Below, piece by piece: positions 19,921 through 30,569 of a stretch of 64,000 nt of DNA; the stretch's first letter is position 1; each line of letters opens with the position of its first letter. The stretch lies in the NCBI GenBank assembly GCA_900618795.1, contig UYJD01000010.1, positions 9,495-73,494 of the forward strand, written 5' to 3'. The notes beneath the pieces are model-generated. The model did no database searches. It was not told the DNA's origin and saw only the letters and a list, made by a program, of their open reading frames with translations. The stretch comes from Cyanodermella asteris. Lineage: Eukaryota; Ascomycota; Lecanoromycetes; Ostropales; Stictidaceae. The position numbers and the translations under genes are program-made.

Positions 19921-22900
19921 TCAATCAAAAGCACCATTACCGTAGTGCGAGCTTGAGTTTCCATCACGGTCCTCGACAAAACGCCTCAGTCTGTCCGATT
20001 GACTCATACTTGGCTGCTTTGCGTTGTTGATAGGGAGGCCCGCCAGACTAACGCCTCCTTTGCCGCCATCGATGGTGCTTCCAGTCGCACCAGTGATGTC
20101 GGATTCGGTGGCGGCGATTGACTCACCTGCAACGCTGGCAGTGCCACGGCTCTGAGCGCCGTTCTGACGACGTGCTTGAGCGCTTAATGCTGGCCAATTG
20201 TCCTGAAAGTTGGCAAACATTTGTGGATAAGCTGCGGGGATGCCGACTCCACCGCCGATGGACGATGAGTGGACGGACGAAACGTCGTCAGGCACGAAGC
20301 CCAGGGATGAGGTGGTATCGTAGTCTGCGCGGCGGCCAGCGTAACCGTTCCTCATGCCTGGCGCACCAGCATAGCCAGTCGAGCCCATTCCATTGCCCTG
20401 GAAGGACATCTGATAGCGTTGGGGTCCCCGGTAGGACTGCTTAGGTCGACTAAATTGATGAAGCGAGGCCTGCAAGTTGGTTAGAGGACCCTCGACGAGG
20501 CAATTTCTGTCCTTGAAATGCATAAGAAGCAAGTGCCAGAGTGGGTGCTTGCTCAACACCTTGGGATTGCCCAGGATGACAAAGCCATATTTGGCACGAG
20601 TAAGAGCCACGTTGAGACGACGGGGATCGCTCAGGAAACCGATGCCCTGATGATCGTTGGAACGAACGCAAGAGAGGACGATGAAATCCTTCTCACGACC
20701 TTGGAAAGCATCCACCGACGCGACCTCGATTTCCTTGTAGAACTCCTTTTTGAAAGTGCCAGTGTTCTGCATGGAGCTGACCACATAGCTACGCTGGCCT
20801 TCGTAAGGAGTGATGATACCGATATCGTTAGGCTGTACACCGGCCTTGAAAAACCGAGTCACAATCTTCTCCACGTTGGCAGCTTCTGTACGATTGAGAT
20901 AGGAAGTTCCCGAAGCTGAAATCTCCTCGTTGCCAATGTTGGACCAGAACATCATAGGCGCCTCCTGCACTGGCCAGGGAAATTCGACATCACGACGAAT
21001 ACGGTTGTGAGCTGTAACACCGTTCTGGAGAGAGCCCTCGTAAAACATGTTGGACGGGAACTCGGACAAACACGGATGCATACGGTACTGCACGTTAAGA
21101 CGAATGGGTGCGCAGCCGAGTGAGACCAGACGCTCGAACAGGGACTGGTTTAGGCCAGCTTTTGCGGCTTTCTTGTTCATGATGACAGGTCCGAGCTGTT
21201 GATGGTCACCAACCAGAACAATCTGCTTGCATCCAAGAACGAGAGGAATGAGACATTCCGGCTCTGCTGATTGAGTAGACTCGTCGATCAGCACGGTCCT
21301 GAACTTGAAGCGTGAAATACGGGGATCGCCGGCGCCAACGCAAGTACAGCAAATGACATCGGCAGTGGAAAGGATCTCCTTTTCAGCAGCGCGAGTGAGC
21401 TGCTTGAATTTTTTCTCGTCTTGGCTGGACAGCTCGCCAAGCTCACCCTTCAGCTGGTTGAGCTTCATCAGCTCTACGTTGGTATCGTTCATGCGGACCT
21501 GCTCGTGCAGAGACAAGAAACCGACAGACGATTCGACATCCTCGCGAGACTTTGCTGTGACTCTGACAGTCTTCAAGCCAGTCCGGTGAATGCGTTCGCA
21601 AAGTTGATCGACGGCAACGTTCGATGGCGCACAGACAAGCACTTGTCCTCCGTTGGCCTTGGCGAGATGGTAAATTATAGTGGCGGAAGTAACAGTTTTG
21701 CCAGTACCGGGGGGTCCCTGGATCAGACTGAGTGGCTTCTGCAGGACGCTCTTCGCGGCGTTGATCTGACTGCTATTAAGCTCTGGCAAACCCGGAACAC
21801 TGAACTTTTTAGGGATCTGCGTCTTCATTGGAGCAGCAGCGACCTCGTGACCCAATAAGCGGTGGAAAATGTATCCAGAAACGCTCATCTCATCGAGAGC
21901 AAATGTCTTCATTGCCGCCTGCATTCTGTCGAAAGATGTAGCCTTCCAAACGTAATCAGCCTTGAAGTTCGAGGTGCAGTCGGTAGGCACAGACTTGTGC
22001 TCGCCGCCCTTGGAACGTAGTTCGATCGTGGTCTCATCGGACTGGTTGTTCGAGATCTTGATGACATAGCCGACGCCTTCCCATTGGGGACGAAGCTCTC
22101 CAGTATACTTGAGAAGCATCTCATCACCTACCGCCAACTTGACGTCTCCGAGCTCGAGCATGGGCAAAACGAAGCTTGCCAGGTGCTTGTTATTCAGACC
22201 GTAGTCCCACCGCACAGTCAAACCGTCCTGCGATTGGCTCTCCTTCAGCTTGCGATCGTAGTCGGCCTCAATCTTGACAAGTGGACCGAAGATGTTTTGA
22301 TATTGGTATGCATCATCGTAACGAAGCTGAACCTTTTGTGGCTCCTCGTCCAGGCCGTTTCCCGTCTCCAGGTCTTCAACCGTCGCTTTCGTGTTATCTT
22401 TCCAGACCTCTTCAAGCTTCGCGATCATTTGTGGGCTCAAATGACGAGCTCGGAGCTGCTCCTGGTCGGATGGAACGGCAACCAGCCACGGCAGAAACGA
22501 ACGGTCCTCGATCAGCGGCTGCCAGCGCGAAACGTCCCAGTTCATGTCCTTGTGAGACGGGTGTGAAGCACATGGCTGGCGGCAGAGCAGAACGACGACA
22601 GTATCGGACTTGGCTGGAATGAAGCCGAGCATGAAGACGTTCTTGGTTCCGCAATTATAGCACTCGAGAGTCGCGTCACCAAGACTGGAGCTTGGGTGAA
22701 GCGCAACTTCCTTGTGACGAGCGCGAACCAGATGGTTAATGATGTGGGAAGAGGAGGTATTTCCTCGAGCACTGCAGAACCATTTGTTGCACGCTAAGCA
22801 GCGAACAACGCTACTGGTGTTGTGGATGCCACAGTAGGCACAGGCATGCGGAGGCAAGTCCTTCTCTTCCTCCGGCTGACGAGCGCCGTTATTTGCATTC

Positions 22901-23118
22901 CCGTTGACCTGCGTGCTTATCATACTTTCGAGATCATCGTCCTGGCCTTCGCCATCGGCAACAGTCTCCTCATCATCGCGGCGGCGCTGGGGCAAGTTGT
23001 TGGTACCATATTCGCGAATCTCCTCGGGATCGATTGTCGACAGGTCGTCGCCAGCGTTAATGGTGGAGGCCGAGTCGGAGATCATATGGTTTCCTGTGCG
23101 TGTAAAAGCCCCCTCCAT
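19921..23118 (-). CDS. UPF1: ATP-dependent RNA helicase UPF1/NAM7 (nonsense-mediated decay)
   Basis: Single exon, 1065 residues from the ATG at 23118 ([12 protein letters not shown]). The frame is open a few codons further upstream, but only to a non-ATG codon. The N-terminal Cys/His-rich zinc domain (about 85-185; [20 protein letters not shown], then ECYNCGTKN) binds UPF2 in the family. The superfamily 1 helicase core follows: Walker A GPPGTGKT at about 468-475, DEST in motif II, QYRMHP in motif IV, and VALTRAKYG near the end. The C-terminus is Gly/Ser/Gln-rich. Role: RNA-stimulated ATPase that triggers decay of mRNAs with premature stops, cytoplasmic. Length and motifs are complete. It is head-to-head with IMP4 across about 730 bp. 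Confidence 0.97.
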   Translation of the reverse strand: MEGAFTRTGNHMISDSASTINAGDDLSTIDPEEIREYGTNNLPQRRRDDEETVADGEGQDDDLESMISTQVNGNANNGARQPEEEKDLPPHACAYCGIHNTSSVVRCLACNKWFCSARGNTSSSHIINHLVRARHKEVALHPSSSLGDATLECYNCGTKNVFMLGFIPAKSDTVVVLLCRQPCASHPSHKDMNWDVSRWQPLIEDRSFLPWLVAVPSDQEQLRARHLSPQMIAKLEEVWKDNTKATVEDLETGNGLDEEPQKVQLRYDDAYQYQNIFGPLVKIEADYDRKLKESQSQDGLTVRWDYGLNNKHLASFVLPMLELGDVKLAVGDEMLLKYTGELRPQWEGVGYVIKISNNQSDETTIELRSKGGEHKSVPTDCTSNFKADYVWKATSFDRMQAAMKTFALDEMSVSGYIFHRLLGHEVAAAPMKTQIPKKFSVPGLPELNSSQINAAKSVLQKPLSLIQGPPGTGKTVTSATIIYHLAKANGGQVLVCAPSNVAVDQLCERIHRTGLKTVRVTAKSREDVESSVGFLSLHEQVRMNDTNVELMKLNQLKGELGELSSQDEKKFKQLTRAAEKEILSTADVICCTCVGAGDPRISRFKFRTVLIDESTQSAEPECLIPLVLGCKQIVLVGDHQQLGPVIMNKKAAKAGLNQSLFERLVSLGCAPIRLNVQYRMHPCLSEFPSNMFYEGSLQNGVTAHNRIRRDVEFPWPVQEAPMMFWSNIGNEEISASGTSYLNRTEAANVEKIVTRFFKAGVQPNDIGIITPYEGQRSYVVSSMQNTGTFKKEFYKEIEVASVDAFQGREKDFIVLSCVRSNDHQGIGFLSDPRRLNVALTRAKYGFVILGNPKVLSKHPLWHLLLMHFKDRNCLVEGPLTNLQASLHQFSRPKQSYRGPQRYQMSFQGNGMGSTGYAGAPGMRNGYAGRRADYDTTSSLGFVPDDVSSVHSSSIGGGVGIPAAYPQMFANFQDNWPALSAQARRQNGAQSRGTASVAGESIAATESDITGATGSTIDGGKGGVSLAGLPINNAKQPSMSQSDRLRRFVEDRDGNSSSHYGNGAFD

Positions 23119-23850
23119 ACTGGCTGTGCGTAGCCGTGACGGCACCGAAGCTGCTGTTACCGCAGCTCAGAGCGGCCGTGACGGTTCGCAAAGCTGATCA
23201 AGCTGTTCTCTCGGGGCCTCTAGCGGGCAGTGACGGCCGAAGAAAAGGCTCCGCGAGGTGTGTGGCGGAGAGAGCAAGATGGCAAAGAGAAAAAAAGAAA
23301 CAGGATGGCGGACTGCAGAAGCCGCACTGACCTGAGACGCCTCGCACAGAATTCGATTTAGCAGCAGACGGCGTTTCGTTCAGCGTGGGCGCGTCTAAAG
23401 GCAAGGCACAGCGGGCAGCTGGAACCCCTCCGACAACTTTCACCGCAGCTGGCCCGAAATCTTGGCACTCGCCCGGATTCTCGAAAATAATTTTCACTGA
23501 TTTTGTGGCAATCCTCAATCGACGCCAAATAAACAACCCGACAATCTGTTTGTTCTGACAAGTCCAAGAACCTCTCAGTATTCAATAGCCGGGTTTCTAC
23601 CAGTATCATTCACTTTTCATCGACCTTCGATCAACTCAGAAAGACATTCAAGATATACCGGCTCAGCCTGTCACAGTCGTGCCCTTTAGCAGGAATCATT
23701 GACTGCGAGACAGTCTGAGAATCCTTTTAGGATCCGGCACCAGGAGTCTCCGAGTCTGGGAGGGTTGGAAATTGTCGTCAGTAAAGCAGGAATCTGCGGT
23801 AACGGTCCGCTCAAGGACAAACCGCCAACAAACCTCCTTCACATTCCAAA
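23119..23850. promoter_or_regulatory. Divergent promoter region, UPF1 / IMP4
   Basis: 732 bp between two divergent start codons, so it must hold both promoters. No TATA box or repeat stands out, as is usual for housekeeping genes. A short open frame on the minus strand (about 23358-23609) has no recognisable content. Confidence 0.55.
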
Positions 23851-24756
23851 ATGATCCGCCGACAAGCTCGCCAAAGGCGAGACTACCTCTACCGTAAAGC
23901 CATCACCCTCCGCGACGCAGAAACCGCGTCCAAACGCGCTCAGCTGCGCGCCTCCCTCGCCACCGGCAAGCCCCTAGATCCCTCCATCGCCAACGACACC
24001 TCCTTGCGAGCCGACTACAAATACGACGAGTCGCAAGCCAACCTCACAGTCGAAGAAGCCCTCGACCTCGACGACGAGTACGCCCAGCTAAGCGGCCTCT
24101 CCGATCCGCGAGTCCTGGTCTCGACGTCGCGTTCACCATCGTCGAGACTGGCGTCTTTCGCCAAGGAAGTCCGACTCCTCATGCCCACGGCGATCCGGCT
24201 GAACAGAGGAAACCTGATCCTGCCCAACCTCGTCGGTTCCGCTAATTCGGCCGGTCTGTCGGATATCGTTCTCTTGCATGAGCATCGTGGTGTGCCGTCT
24301 GCTTTGACCGTCTCGCATCTACCTCATGGCCCGACGGCGTCGTTTTCCCTTCACAATGTGATGCTCCGGCACGATCTACCGAATGCCTCGCGGGGGACAG
24401 TCTCGGAATCGTACCCTCACCTCATTTTCGAAGGGTTCACTACGCCATTGGGACGCCGGGTCGTCAAGATCCTTAAGCATTTGTTTCCGCCCAGGGAAGC
24501 AGTGACACCCAAGACCCCGACTGCAAAGATGGGAAATCGGATCGTTACATTTCACAACTTTGAGGACAGTATTGAGGTAAGGCATCACGTCTTTGTCAAG
24601 ACAGGTTATCAGAGTGTGGAGCTTGCAGAGGTCGGCCCCAGGATGACACTGCGGCTTTTCGAGATTCGTGGCGGAACGATCGAGGGCAAAGAAGGCGATG
24701 TGGAGTGGCACTTGAATCAATATACCAGGACGGCGAAGAAGAAGGATTACCTGTGA
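23851..24756 (+). CDS. IMP4: U3 snoRNP protein IMP4 (Brix domain)
   Basis: Single exon, 301 residues, starting MIRRQARQRRDYLYRKA, the typical IMP4 N-terminus. Residues about 85-290 form the Brix domain, opening with RVLVSTSRSPSSRL and containing NRGNLILPNL and LIFEGFTTPLGRRV. IMP4 works with IMP3 and MPP10 in the small-subunit processome in the nucleolus and promotes U3 snoRNA pairing with pre-rRNA. Length matches the family (about 290-300) and no key segment is missing. It ends EVEWHLNQYTR-like and then KKKDYL. Confidence 0.96.
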   Translation: MIRRQARQRRDYLYRKAITLRDAETASKRAQLRASLATGKPLDPSIANDTSLRADYKYDESQANLTVEEALDLDDEYAQLSGLSDPRVLVSTSRSPSSRLASFAKEVRLLMPTAIRLNRGNLILPNLVGSANSAGLSDIVLLHEHRGVPSALTVSHLPHGPTASFSLHNVMLRHDLPNASRGTVSESYPHLIFEGFTTPLGRRVVKILKHLFPPREAVTPKTPTAKMGNRIVTFHNFEDSIEVRHHVFVKTGYQSVELAEVGPRMTLRLFEIRGGTIEGKEGDVEWHLNQYTRTAKKKDYL

Positions 24757-25305
24757 GGGGCTTACGACGCTTGCCGACATGACATTGGAGCGATACACCA
24801 TGGATATAGCTTAGCGAGGCGTTTCCGGCGCAGTGGCTTGTTTTTCGAAATCAAAGATTTGCGATTTGGCCAAACCGAAGATGCGTGTTTCTCTTTTGTC
24901 ACGGCATGTCCAAGAATCGGCTTGTCTGTCCTCAGCAGAATTCTGCTGGGGTCCAATGTCATATTGCTATCGTTCGCATTCAAGGAATGGAAGAAGAGCT
25001 CGCCATCTCGGCTCTCAGCCTCGCTGTCAGTCTCGAATTACCCGTCTCGCGACGTCCTCCAGCTCTAGGTCAACCTGGACCATGTTGTGTTCTGTCGTGT
25101 CCAGTCCCATCGTATCCTGTCATGTCAGAGAACGAAACCCAATGCAAAAGACGCCAAAGAGCCACACACGCAGTCTTCCCAGCTCGGCGAAAGCCGAGAA
25201 CTGGTCATGCTCGGGGTATAATAACAAGCACGCAGGAATTCAAAATGGCTGCCGCCCCCTCTTATCTGCTCCCTCGTCCGAGATTACATCTTCTCGTCTC
25301 TCTTC
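24757..25305. other. Convergent intergenic stretch, no gene seen
   Basis: 3' flanks of IMP4 (plus) and of the small conserved gene ending at 25306 (minus). The plus-strand open frames here are antisense to, or run into, that gene and show no motif. Confidence 0.5.
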
Positions 25306-25927
25306 TCACATCTCAAACTTTCCCACAAGCTCGAACTCCTCCTCAACCTCGACTCCGTCGGCATCGTCGTCTTCGGCCTTGACAATATCATACTCATCAC
25401 GCACGAGCTGCGTGGTCCTCTTGTCCTCGAAACGTGTAACGGCCTTGCTCATAGCTTGGCCCAGCACATCCGATCCGTCGCTCGGTCCGCGGGCAGCATC
25501 AAAGCTGTACGCGATGCCCGCGTCTGGCTCCGGGGCACGGCTGGCATGCTGAATTGACTCGGCGGAGGAGTTGGAGGACGAGTACGGCGCAACAAGCAGC
25601 TCCTGATCCAGGCTTATGACTGGGGACTTGCCGATTGTGGGGCCGTGGGCGGTCGTGCTCGCGGTGGCGGCGTGGCGGGGCTGCTGGTTCGGGGGCAGCT
25701 TGTCGGTATAGCTTTGGGACGTGTCAGTAAGAGCAGTCGGGGGAAATGATGTGATGGTGAAAGGGTTTCGAGACTTACCGTGGGTGGTGGGGACCGTTGT
25801 ACGGGCGCGGGTGCTTCTCCATGCCGACTACGAAGGCATTCTTGTCGCCGAGCTTCCACTTGTGTTTGTGGTCGGCGGTGCGCTTGGCGTCGCGGGCGAG
25901 CTTGGGAGTGATGTCTGAGGGCTCCAT
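25306..25927 (-). CDS. Conserved fungal protein of unknown function, two exons
   Basis: Exon 1 is 25779-25927, intron 25712-25778 (67 bp; donor GTAAGT, acceptor CAAAG), exon 2 25306-25711; 184 residues. The start MEPSDITPKLARDAKRTADH was preferred over an ATG 32 codons upstream because that extension is Pro/Thr-rich and looks non-coding. The N-terminal part (HKHKWKLGDKNAFVVGMEKH) is basic and looks conserved. The middle is Ser/Ala-rich, and the C-terminus is acidic (DYDI-like, then VEVEEEFELVGKFEM). There is no signal peptide or membrane segment. I do not recognise a domain. Splicing restores one continuous frame to the stop, which supports the model. Confidence 0.7.
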
Positions 25928-27274
25928 TTGGAGCTGTTCCTGTGTTTGGAAGAGTGGGTACTCAGTGGGATAGGGTGGAGTTGTGGTGTTCGGTGACTGC
26001 CGTGAGAGGCAGTATCGAGTCAAGAGGGGATGAGCTCAGGGACGAGCTTGAAGAGGGAACAGAAGAGTGGCGAAGTCGGCGGACACGGGATAAGGTGTCC
26101 TGCAGGTCAAGGTAATGTGAGAGTGACGAGCTGGTGAGATAAGTGACCTAGGCGTCGAAGAGGCTGGAAGGATGCTAGGCAGATAGTCCACCTGCTATAC
26201 CGCAGGCCGAGCGAGTTGTGCAAGGTGACGACGCAGCAGCTGACAAGGTTGCGTCAGAGAGAGCGGGCAGTTTACAAGATGCAGCAGCGCCCAGTCAGAT
26301 GCCCGCAACCTGCGTTTACGTATCGTATCGCGTCGCTTAACGATTCCAGAACAGCAGCCGCCACGTGCGTATCTGCAAGCGGGACGTCTTTCCGTCGCCG
26401 CAAACAGCAGTGAATGACGCGGAAACGCCTCTCGTGTCGGGAGTCGAGCCGATCAAACAGAAAGCTTGGGGGAATATACACAAAGCAAGTGTGTTATTGC
26501 AATGGCAATGGGAAGAGGGAAATGGAGGGAAAGGGAAAGGGAAAGGGAGCAGGTCACGGCGCGGGTCCCTTTGTATCGTCAGTCGGCGGCAGAATGAGGA
26601 GATTGAGCTCACGAATGGCTCCAAGAGTGCCAAAGCCTGCCTGGCGTTTTGAGTCACAAGGCACACTGTGCTGAGCTTGCCGTAAACAGCGTCAGAGCAA
26701 ATAAAGAAAGACCGGGGCAAACTTCGGCGTCTAATCAAGACCGGCCCGCAGCGGAGCGTGCAGCGTGGCATTTTGTCGACCTGTCTCACTTTGCTTGGCC
26801 GGCTGACGGTACGCTTGACTGTAGAGCCAGCTGTGCCGTCTCGCTCGTTCTCTGCTGCCGTATCTTGGTCGAGAAATACCTCCGCAGGTGCGTCCGGCTA
26901 GCATGCCGAACAATGCACCAGCCCGGCTAGATCAGTGCTTATCGCAGCTCGAGAAGTCTATTCGTTCGCTGAAAACGGCGGACCGGGTCCCCTGATCAAT
27001 GACTCTGTGAGAAGTGTCTAGGGGGGACGTCGCCCCGGAAAGGCTCTGATACGGGGGCCTCGGTTCGGCGCTCGGGGTCTCAGTGGGTGGCTTTTAGGGG
27101 CTTCCTCCTACCCGAAACAGCCGACTTGGCTGACAGCTTCGGGGGCTGCCCTACCTACCAGCATGAACACCATTTTGAATGATTTCAAGGATACTTATTC
27201 AACGCGATGCTTTGTAACCAACTTCAGTCTCTGTGCAGTCCATACTAGAAGAACAAAAACCAAGCGATCATGCC
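25928..27274. other. Intergenic stretch with G-rich tracts
   Basis: About 1.35 kb, with upstream DNA of the conserved minus-strand gene on the left and of a possible small secreted ORF on the right. It contains the GGGAAA tract at 26517-26547 and a run of G-blocks at 27021-27100. No gene was recognised; open frames over the G-rich tract are low-complexity artefacts. Confidence 0.5.
26517..26547 (+). repeat. GGGAAA tandem tract, G-quadruplex-capable
   Basis: Five GGG blocks (26517-26519, 26527-26529, 26533-26535, 26539-26541, 26545-26547), the last four separated by AAA. This meets the usual G3+N1-7 rule for an intramolecular G-quadruplex on the plus strand. Whether it folds or functions in the cell is not known. 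Confidence 0.7.
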
Positions 27275-27282
27275 TATAAAAG
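27275..27282 (+). promoter_or_regulatory. TATA box upstream of a short signal-peptide ORF
   Basis: TATAAAAG, 107 bp before the ATG at 27382. Between them lie a CCAAT motif (CCCAATAGCCA) and a sequence rich in CAA ending ACAGCTGCCATCACC just before the ATG. This is a good match to an active fungal promoter. Confidence 0.5.
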
Positions 27283-27381
27283 AACGTATTCTCCGGCTTG
27301 TATGGTTGGTCCACCCAATAGCCAACCCAACGAGCCGCTAGTTTGATATTCGAGTCAAATCAGTCAACAGCTGCCATCACC

Positions 27382-27471
27382 ATGCATTTCCTCGCCTGCA
27401 CCGCAAGCCTTTTCCTGGGAGTCTTTGTCTCCAGCATCTTTGCTGCTTGCGACGGCGGTCTCAAATTATAA
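27382..27471 (+). CDS. Short ORF consisting of a signal peptide; status uncertain
   Basis: ATG at 27382 gives MHFLACTASLFLGVFVSS then IFAACDGGLKL and a stop, 29 residues. The hydrophobic core and small residues before the Cys make a good secretion signal, but almost nothing follows it. With the TATA box and CCAAT motif upstream, this looks like the start of a small secreted protein gene. Whether it continues through an unseen intron, encodes a real mini-peptide or is a remnant cannot be decided here. Unlike the secreted precursor at 809-1174, which also begins MHF, it shows no repeats. Confidence 0.35.
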   Translation: MHFLACTASLFLGVFVSSIFAACDGGLKL

Positions 27472-28878
27472 TCTCGGTACGCATTGCGACAACCTAGGCA
27501 ATAATGCTTGCTCGGGCGCCGACCGAGGCTACATTGTCCGTGCTGTTCGCGAAGATATATCTGAGAAGATTCTGGGCTGACGGCGTATCGCACTTGTACT
27601 GCGACACTAGCTAGACCTAGGTGAGCGATGGCATGAGTTGAGACGGCGCGCAGCCAGTCACCCATTAGATACTCCATATGCCTCGAAGCAGGCAGGCAGA
27701 CCGGTCAGGAAAGCGAAAGCATACGCTCATTCAGCTAAAGGCAACACTCACAGAATTGGCTTATGCCACCCGAGAACATAGGACTTCCAATATCCAGATG
27801 GTTCCTAGTTCCTGTCATTGATTCAGCGACCCGTAATTTGGACCAACGTGATCACGAGCACGTTTCGCAGGTTTCCGGTACCTGCTCACGGCGCGTCCGC
27901 CGGCGCCGTTCGGGTCTGATAGGCAATGTTTCGGGATCCAATCACTCTGCTGCTGCGCATGTTCTGTTTGCTTGTTCCCGTGCTGGTCGCCGTGAGACAT
28001 TGTCCGACCGGATCAGAGCTTTGGATTCGTGCGTCTAGATTTGTACTGTTGATACAAAAGTGTGACGCCGCCTGCTCGTGATCTGTTAGCTAGCCAGGAC
28101 AGCCTTGGCTGGGGACAGTCTGCCTTACTGTCTGAATCATTGCGCGAGCGACTCAACCGAGCTTGAATAGTTGCTCACTTCTTGCTCGTTGTCACTTTGT
28201 CAGTGAGTGCATTTCGGGGCCCGATGAGCGGGTTGGAGGGCCATTGTGACTCAGACACATTTGCTCGGATTTACAGTGGCCAACTGAGCTTGAGACCAGG
28301 GGCGGACGGACTTGTTGCTCTCGAAGGAATCCCACCGTTGGCTGCGTGCAAGGTGCGTGCATCTGGCTTGGTTGCGAGCAGTCATTCGAGCCTATCTGGG
28401 TGAGCAGTCTTGAAATTGCCTCAACATCAGCCTTGACGAGCACATTGAACGGTAATTTGAGAGAGGCCTCTGGAAGTCTTGAATGTAGAGAGAAACACCA
28501 CTGCGAGCAAAACCATCTGAGCGGCTCCCATGACACGTGTCCCCAGAATTAATCATGAATCACGTCCGTGTACTCAAGCCAACTGATTCGAATCTTTGCA
28601 ACACATTTCGAAGGTTCGTAGCTGATCGCTTCAGCTCGGGAAGCTGTGATATCTTCAGTCTTCAACTGCTGCAATGAAATCGATGACTAAGCACGACAAT
28701 CAGGCTTGAGGGTCGAGATATAGTTCATATGAGAACGACTTCCAATCACCTTGAGTTATTGGTGCTGTATCAAGCGACCGAAACAACACTAATCGCGAGC
28801 GAACCAGTCGAATGATCTCCACCGAGGAATACCACTATTCATCGTGTCTAGACCTTGTCAAACTCCCTGTAACCCGCC
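27472..28878. other. Intergenic stretch, no gene seen
   Basis: About 1.4 kb before the molybdoenzyme gene. Short open frames on both strands (for example about 28182-28403) have no recognisable features. Confidence 0.5.
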
Positions 28879-30197
28879 ATGACAACTCTCGTCGAACCTC
28901 CGACTGAAGACCATGAACCTCCCTCACCACCCCCATCCTCCCTCTCACACATTCCCCTGCTCCCTCCTCTAGAGCCCGACACCGAACGCTCCTCCTTCAT
29001 CCGCCTCTCGCCCCCCGGCTTTTACATCCAACACCCACCCAAACCCCACCACCTCACCACCCACATCACCCCGGAACCCTCCCTCTTCCAAACAATCCAC
29101 ATGGGCTGCGCCATAATCAACCCCTCCACCTGGCGCCTCTCCGTCGCCGGCCTCGTCCACCGCCCCTACACCCTCGACCTGCCCACTCTCACCACCCACT
29201 TCCCCCAGTACACCGTCACCGCCGCCCACGAATGCTACGGCCCGCCAACCAAGCCTCCCACGACCGCGTACTGGCGCGTCGGGAACGTGAAGTGGACCGG
29301 CGTACGGCTGCGAGACGTACTCGCGTTGGCGGGTATCCGGGCGGAGGCGCGGTACGTGTGGAGTGATGGGCTGGATCGGGGCGAGTTTGGCGGCGTGTAC
29401 GCGGATCGGTATCAGAAGGATTTACCGCTCAGCAAGGCGTTGGGCGGGGAGGTGTTGCTGGCGTTTGAGGTTAACGGGGAGAAGCTGAGCGAGAGGCGGG
29501 GTGGGCCGGTCAGGTTGGTTGTGCCCGGGTGGTTTGGGACGAATTCGACGAAGTGGATTTCGAGGATCGAGGTTGCAGGTGAGTTGGGTGTGTGTATCAA
29601 GCATTGTCCCGTTCTCTCTCTCTTTTTCCCCCGCCTCCTTTGCAACATCTTAGTTTCTGCCATGGGCTACTGTTTGCTTCCTTGTAATGCATTCCTTGAT
29701 CTGATGTGGCGTCCTGCACTGAGCTTCCACGCTCGACTTTCTGACCTGCCTGTCAAGGTCGCCGTGCCCCTGGCCCGTATACTACGCGCTTCTACAATGA
29801 GCTCGATCCGACTCCGGGCGCGGCTCCCGGTACGATGCGGCCGGTGTGGCAGATGGAGCCGAATTCCATGATTGTGCGACCTGCGCCCGATGATCAGATT
29901 GAAGGACCAGACCTGGAAGTCGAGGGTTGGGCGTGGGGAGTCGATGCCGTGCGACTGGTTGAGGTGAGTTCTGATGCTGGTCAGACCTGGACGCAGGCCA
30001 CATTGGATGCGAGAAAGGATTTCAGCTGGCAGAAATTTTGCTTGCGTTTGAGGCTTGAGCCTGGCAAGTATACTATCGTAGCGAGGGCGACGGGTGGAGA
30101 TGGGCGTGTCCAGCCACTTGAGGGCCGACGAAATCATTGTCACAGCGTGGAATATGAGGTCCTAAGCTGCGGTCGAACACAGTCTGTAGGTAATTGA
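28879..30197 (+). CDS. Sulfite-oxidase-fold molybdopterin enzyme, two exons
   Basis: Exon 1 is 28879-29578, a 179-bp intron follows (29579-29757; GTGAGT...CAAG), exon 2 is 29758-30197; 379 residues. Exon 1 holds the oxidoreductase molybdopterin-binding domain. The likely Mo ligand is Cys119 in HECYGPP, where sulfite oxidases and nitrate reductases usually have CAGNRR. Then come GNVKWTGVRLRDVL, YVWSDGLDRGEFGGVY and RLVVPGWFGTNSTKWISRIE. Exon 2 holds the Mo-Co dimerisation domain (RAPGPYTTRFYNELDP, later WAWGVDAVRLVEVSSDAG and GQTWTQATL). There is no haem or FAD domain and no mitochondrial signal; the N-terminus is Pro-rich. It belongs to the fungal sulfite-oxidase-like group, but the substrate is not shown. 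The splice joins in phase (G|GT CGC) and reconnects two conserved halves, although the intron is long for this window. Confidence 0.82.
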
Positions 30198-30569
30198 AAC
30201 ACAGCAACGATCATGAACAGTACATATGGAATATGACCGAGTGGATTGATTGATCTACTCGATCTACAGGTGGCAATGTCAAGCATCGCTTGCCCGATAC
30301 CAATTGTATTAAAGTCCGAAATGAGTCGTGCGTTCCGACTTCTTCTCATCTCGCTTGCCCAGTGGGGTACCATGTTTGGTTCCCCAGCAATATTGCCATC
30401 GCGGCTTCATCACCCTTTCTCATCGTTCCCATTAGTGATAAGCACACAAGCCTCGTGATTCGTGGATATCATGGCTGAGTCGCGTCGTAAACATGAATGA
30501 CACCGAAAGTTATGGAAAAGGTAAAAAAAGTTTTGTCGACACGGCAGCCTCGACTCAGGCTACCTCAAA
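30198..30569. other. Convergent intergenic stretch
   Basis: 3' flanks of the molybdoenzyme gene (plus) and the Ser/Pro-rich membrane protein gene (minus). Nothing else was recognised. Confidence 0.5.
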
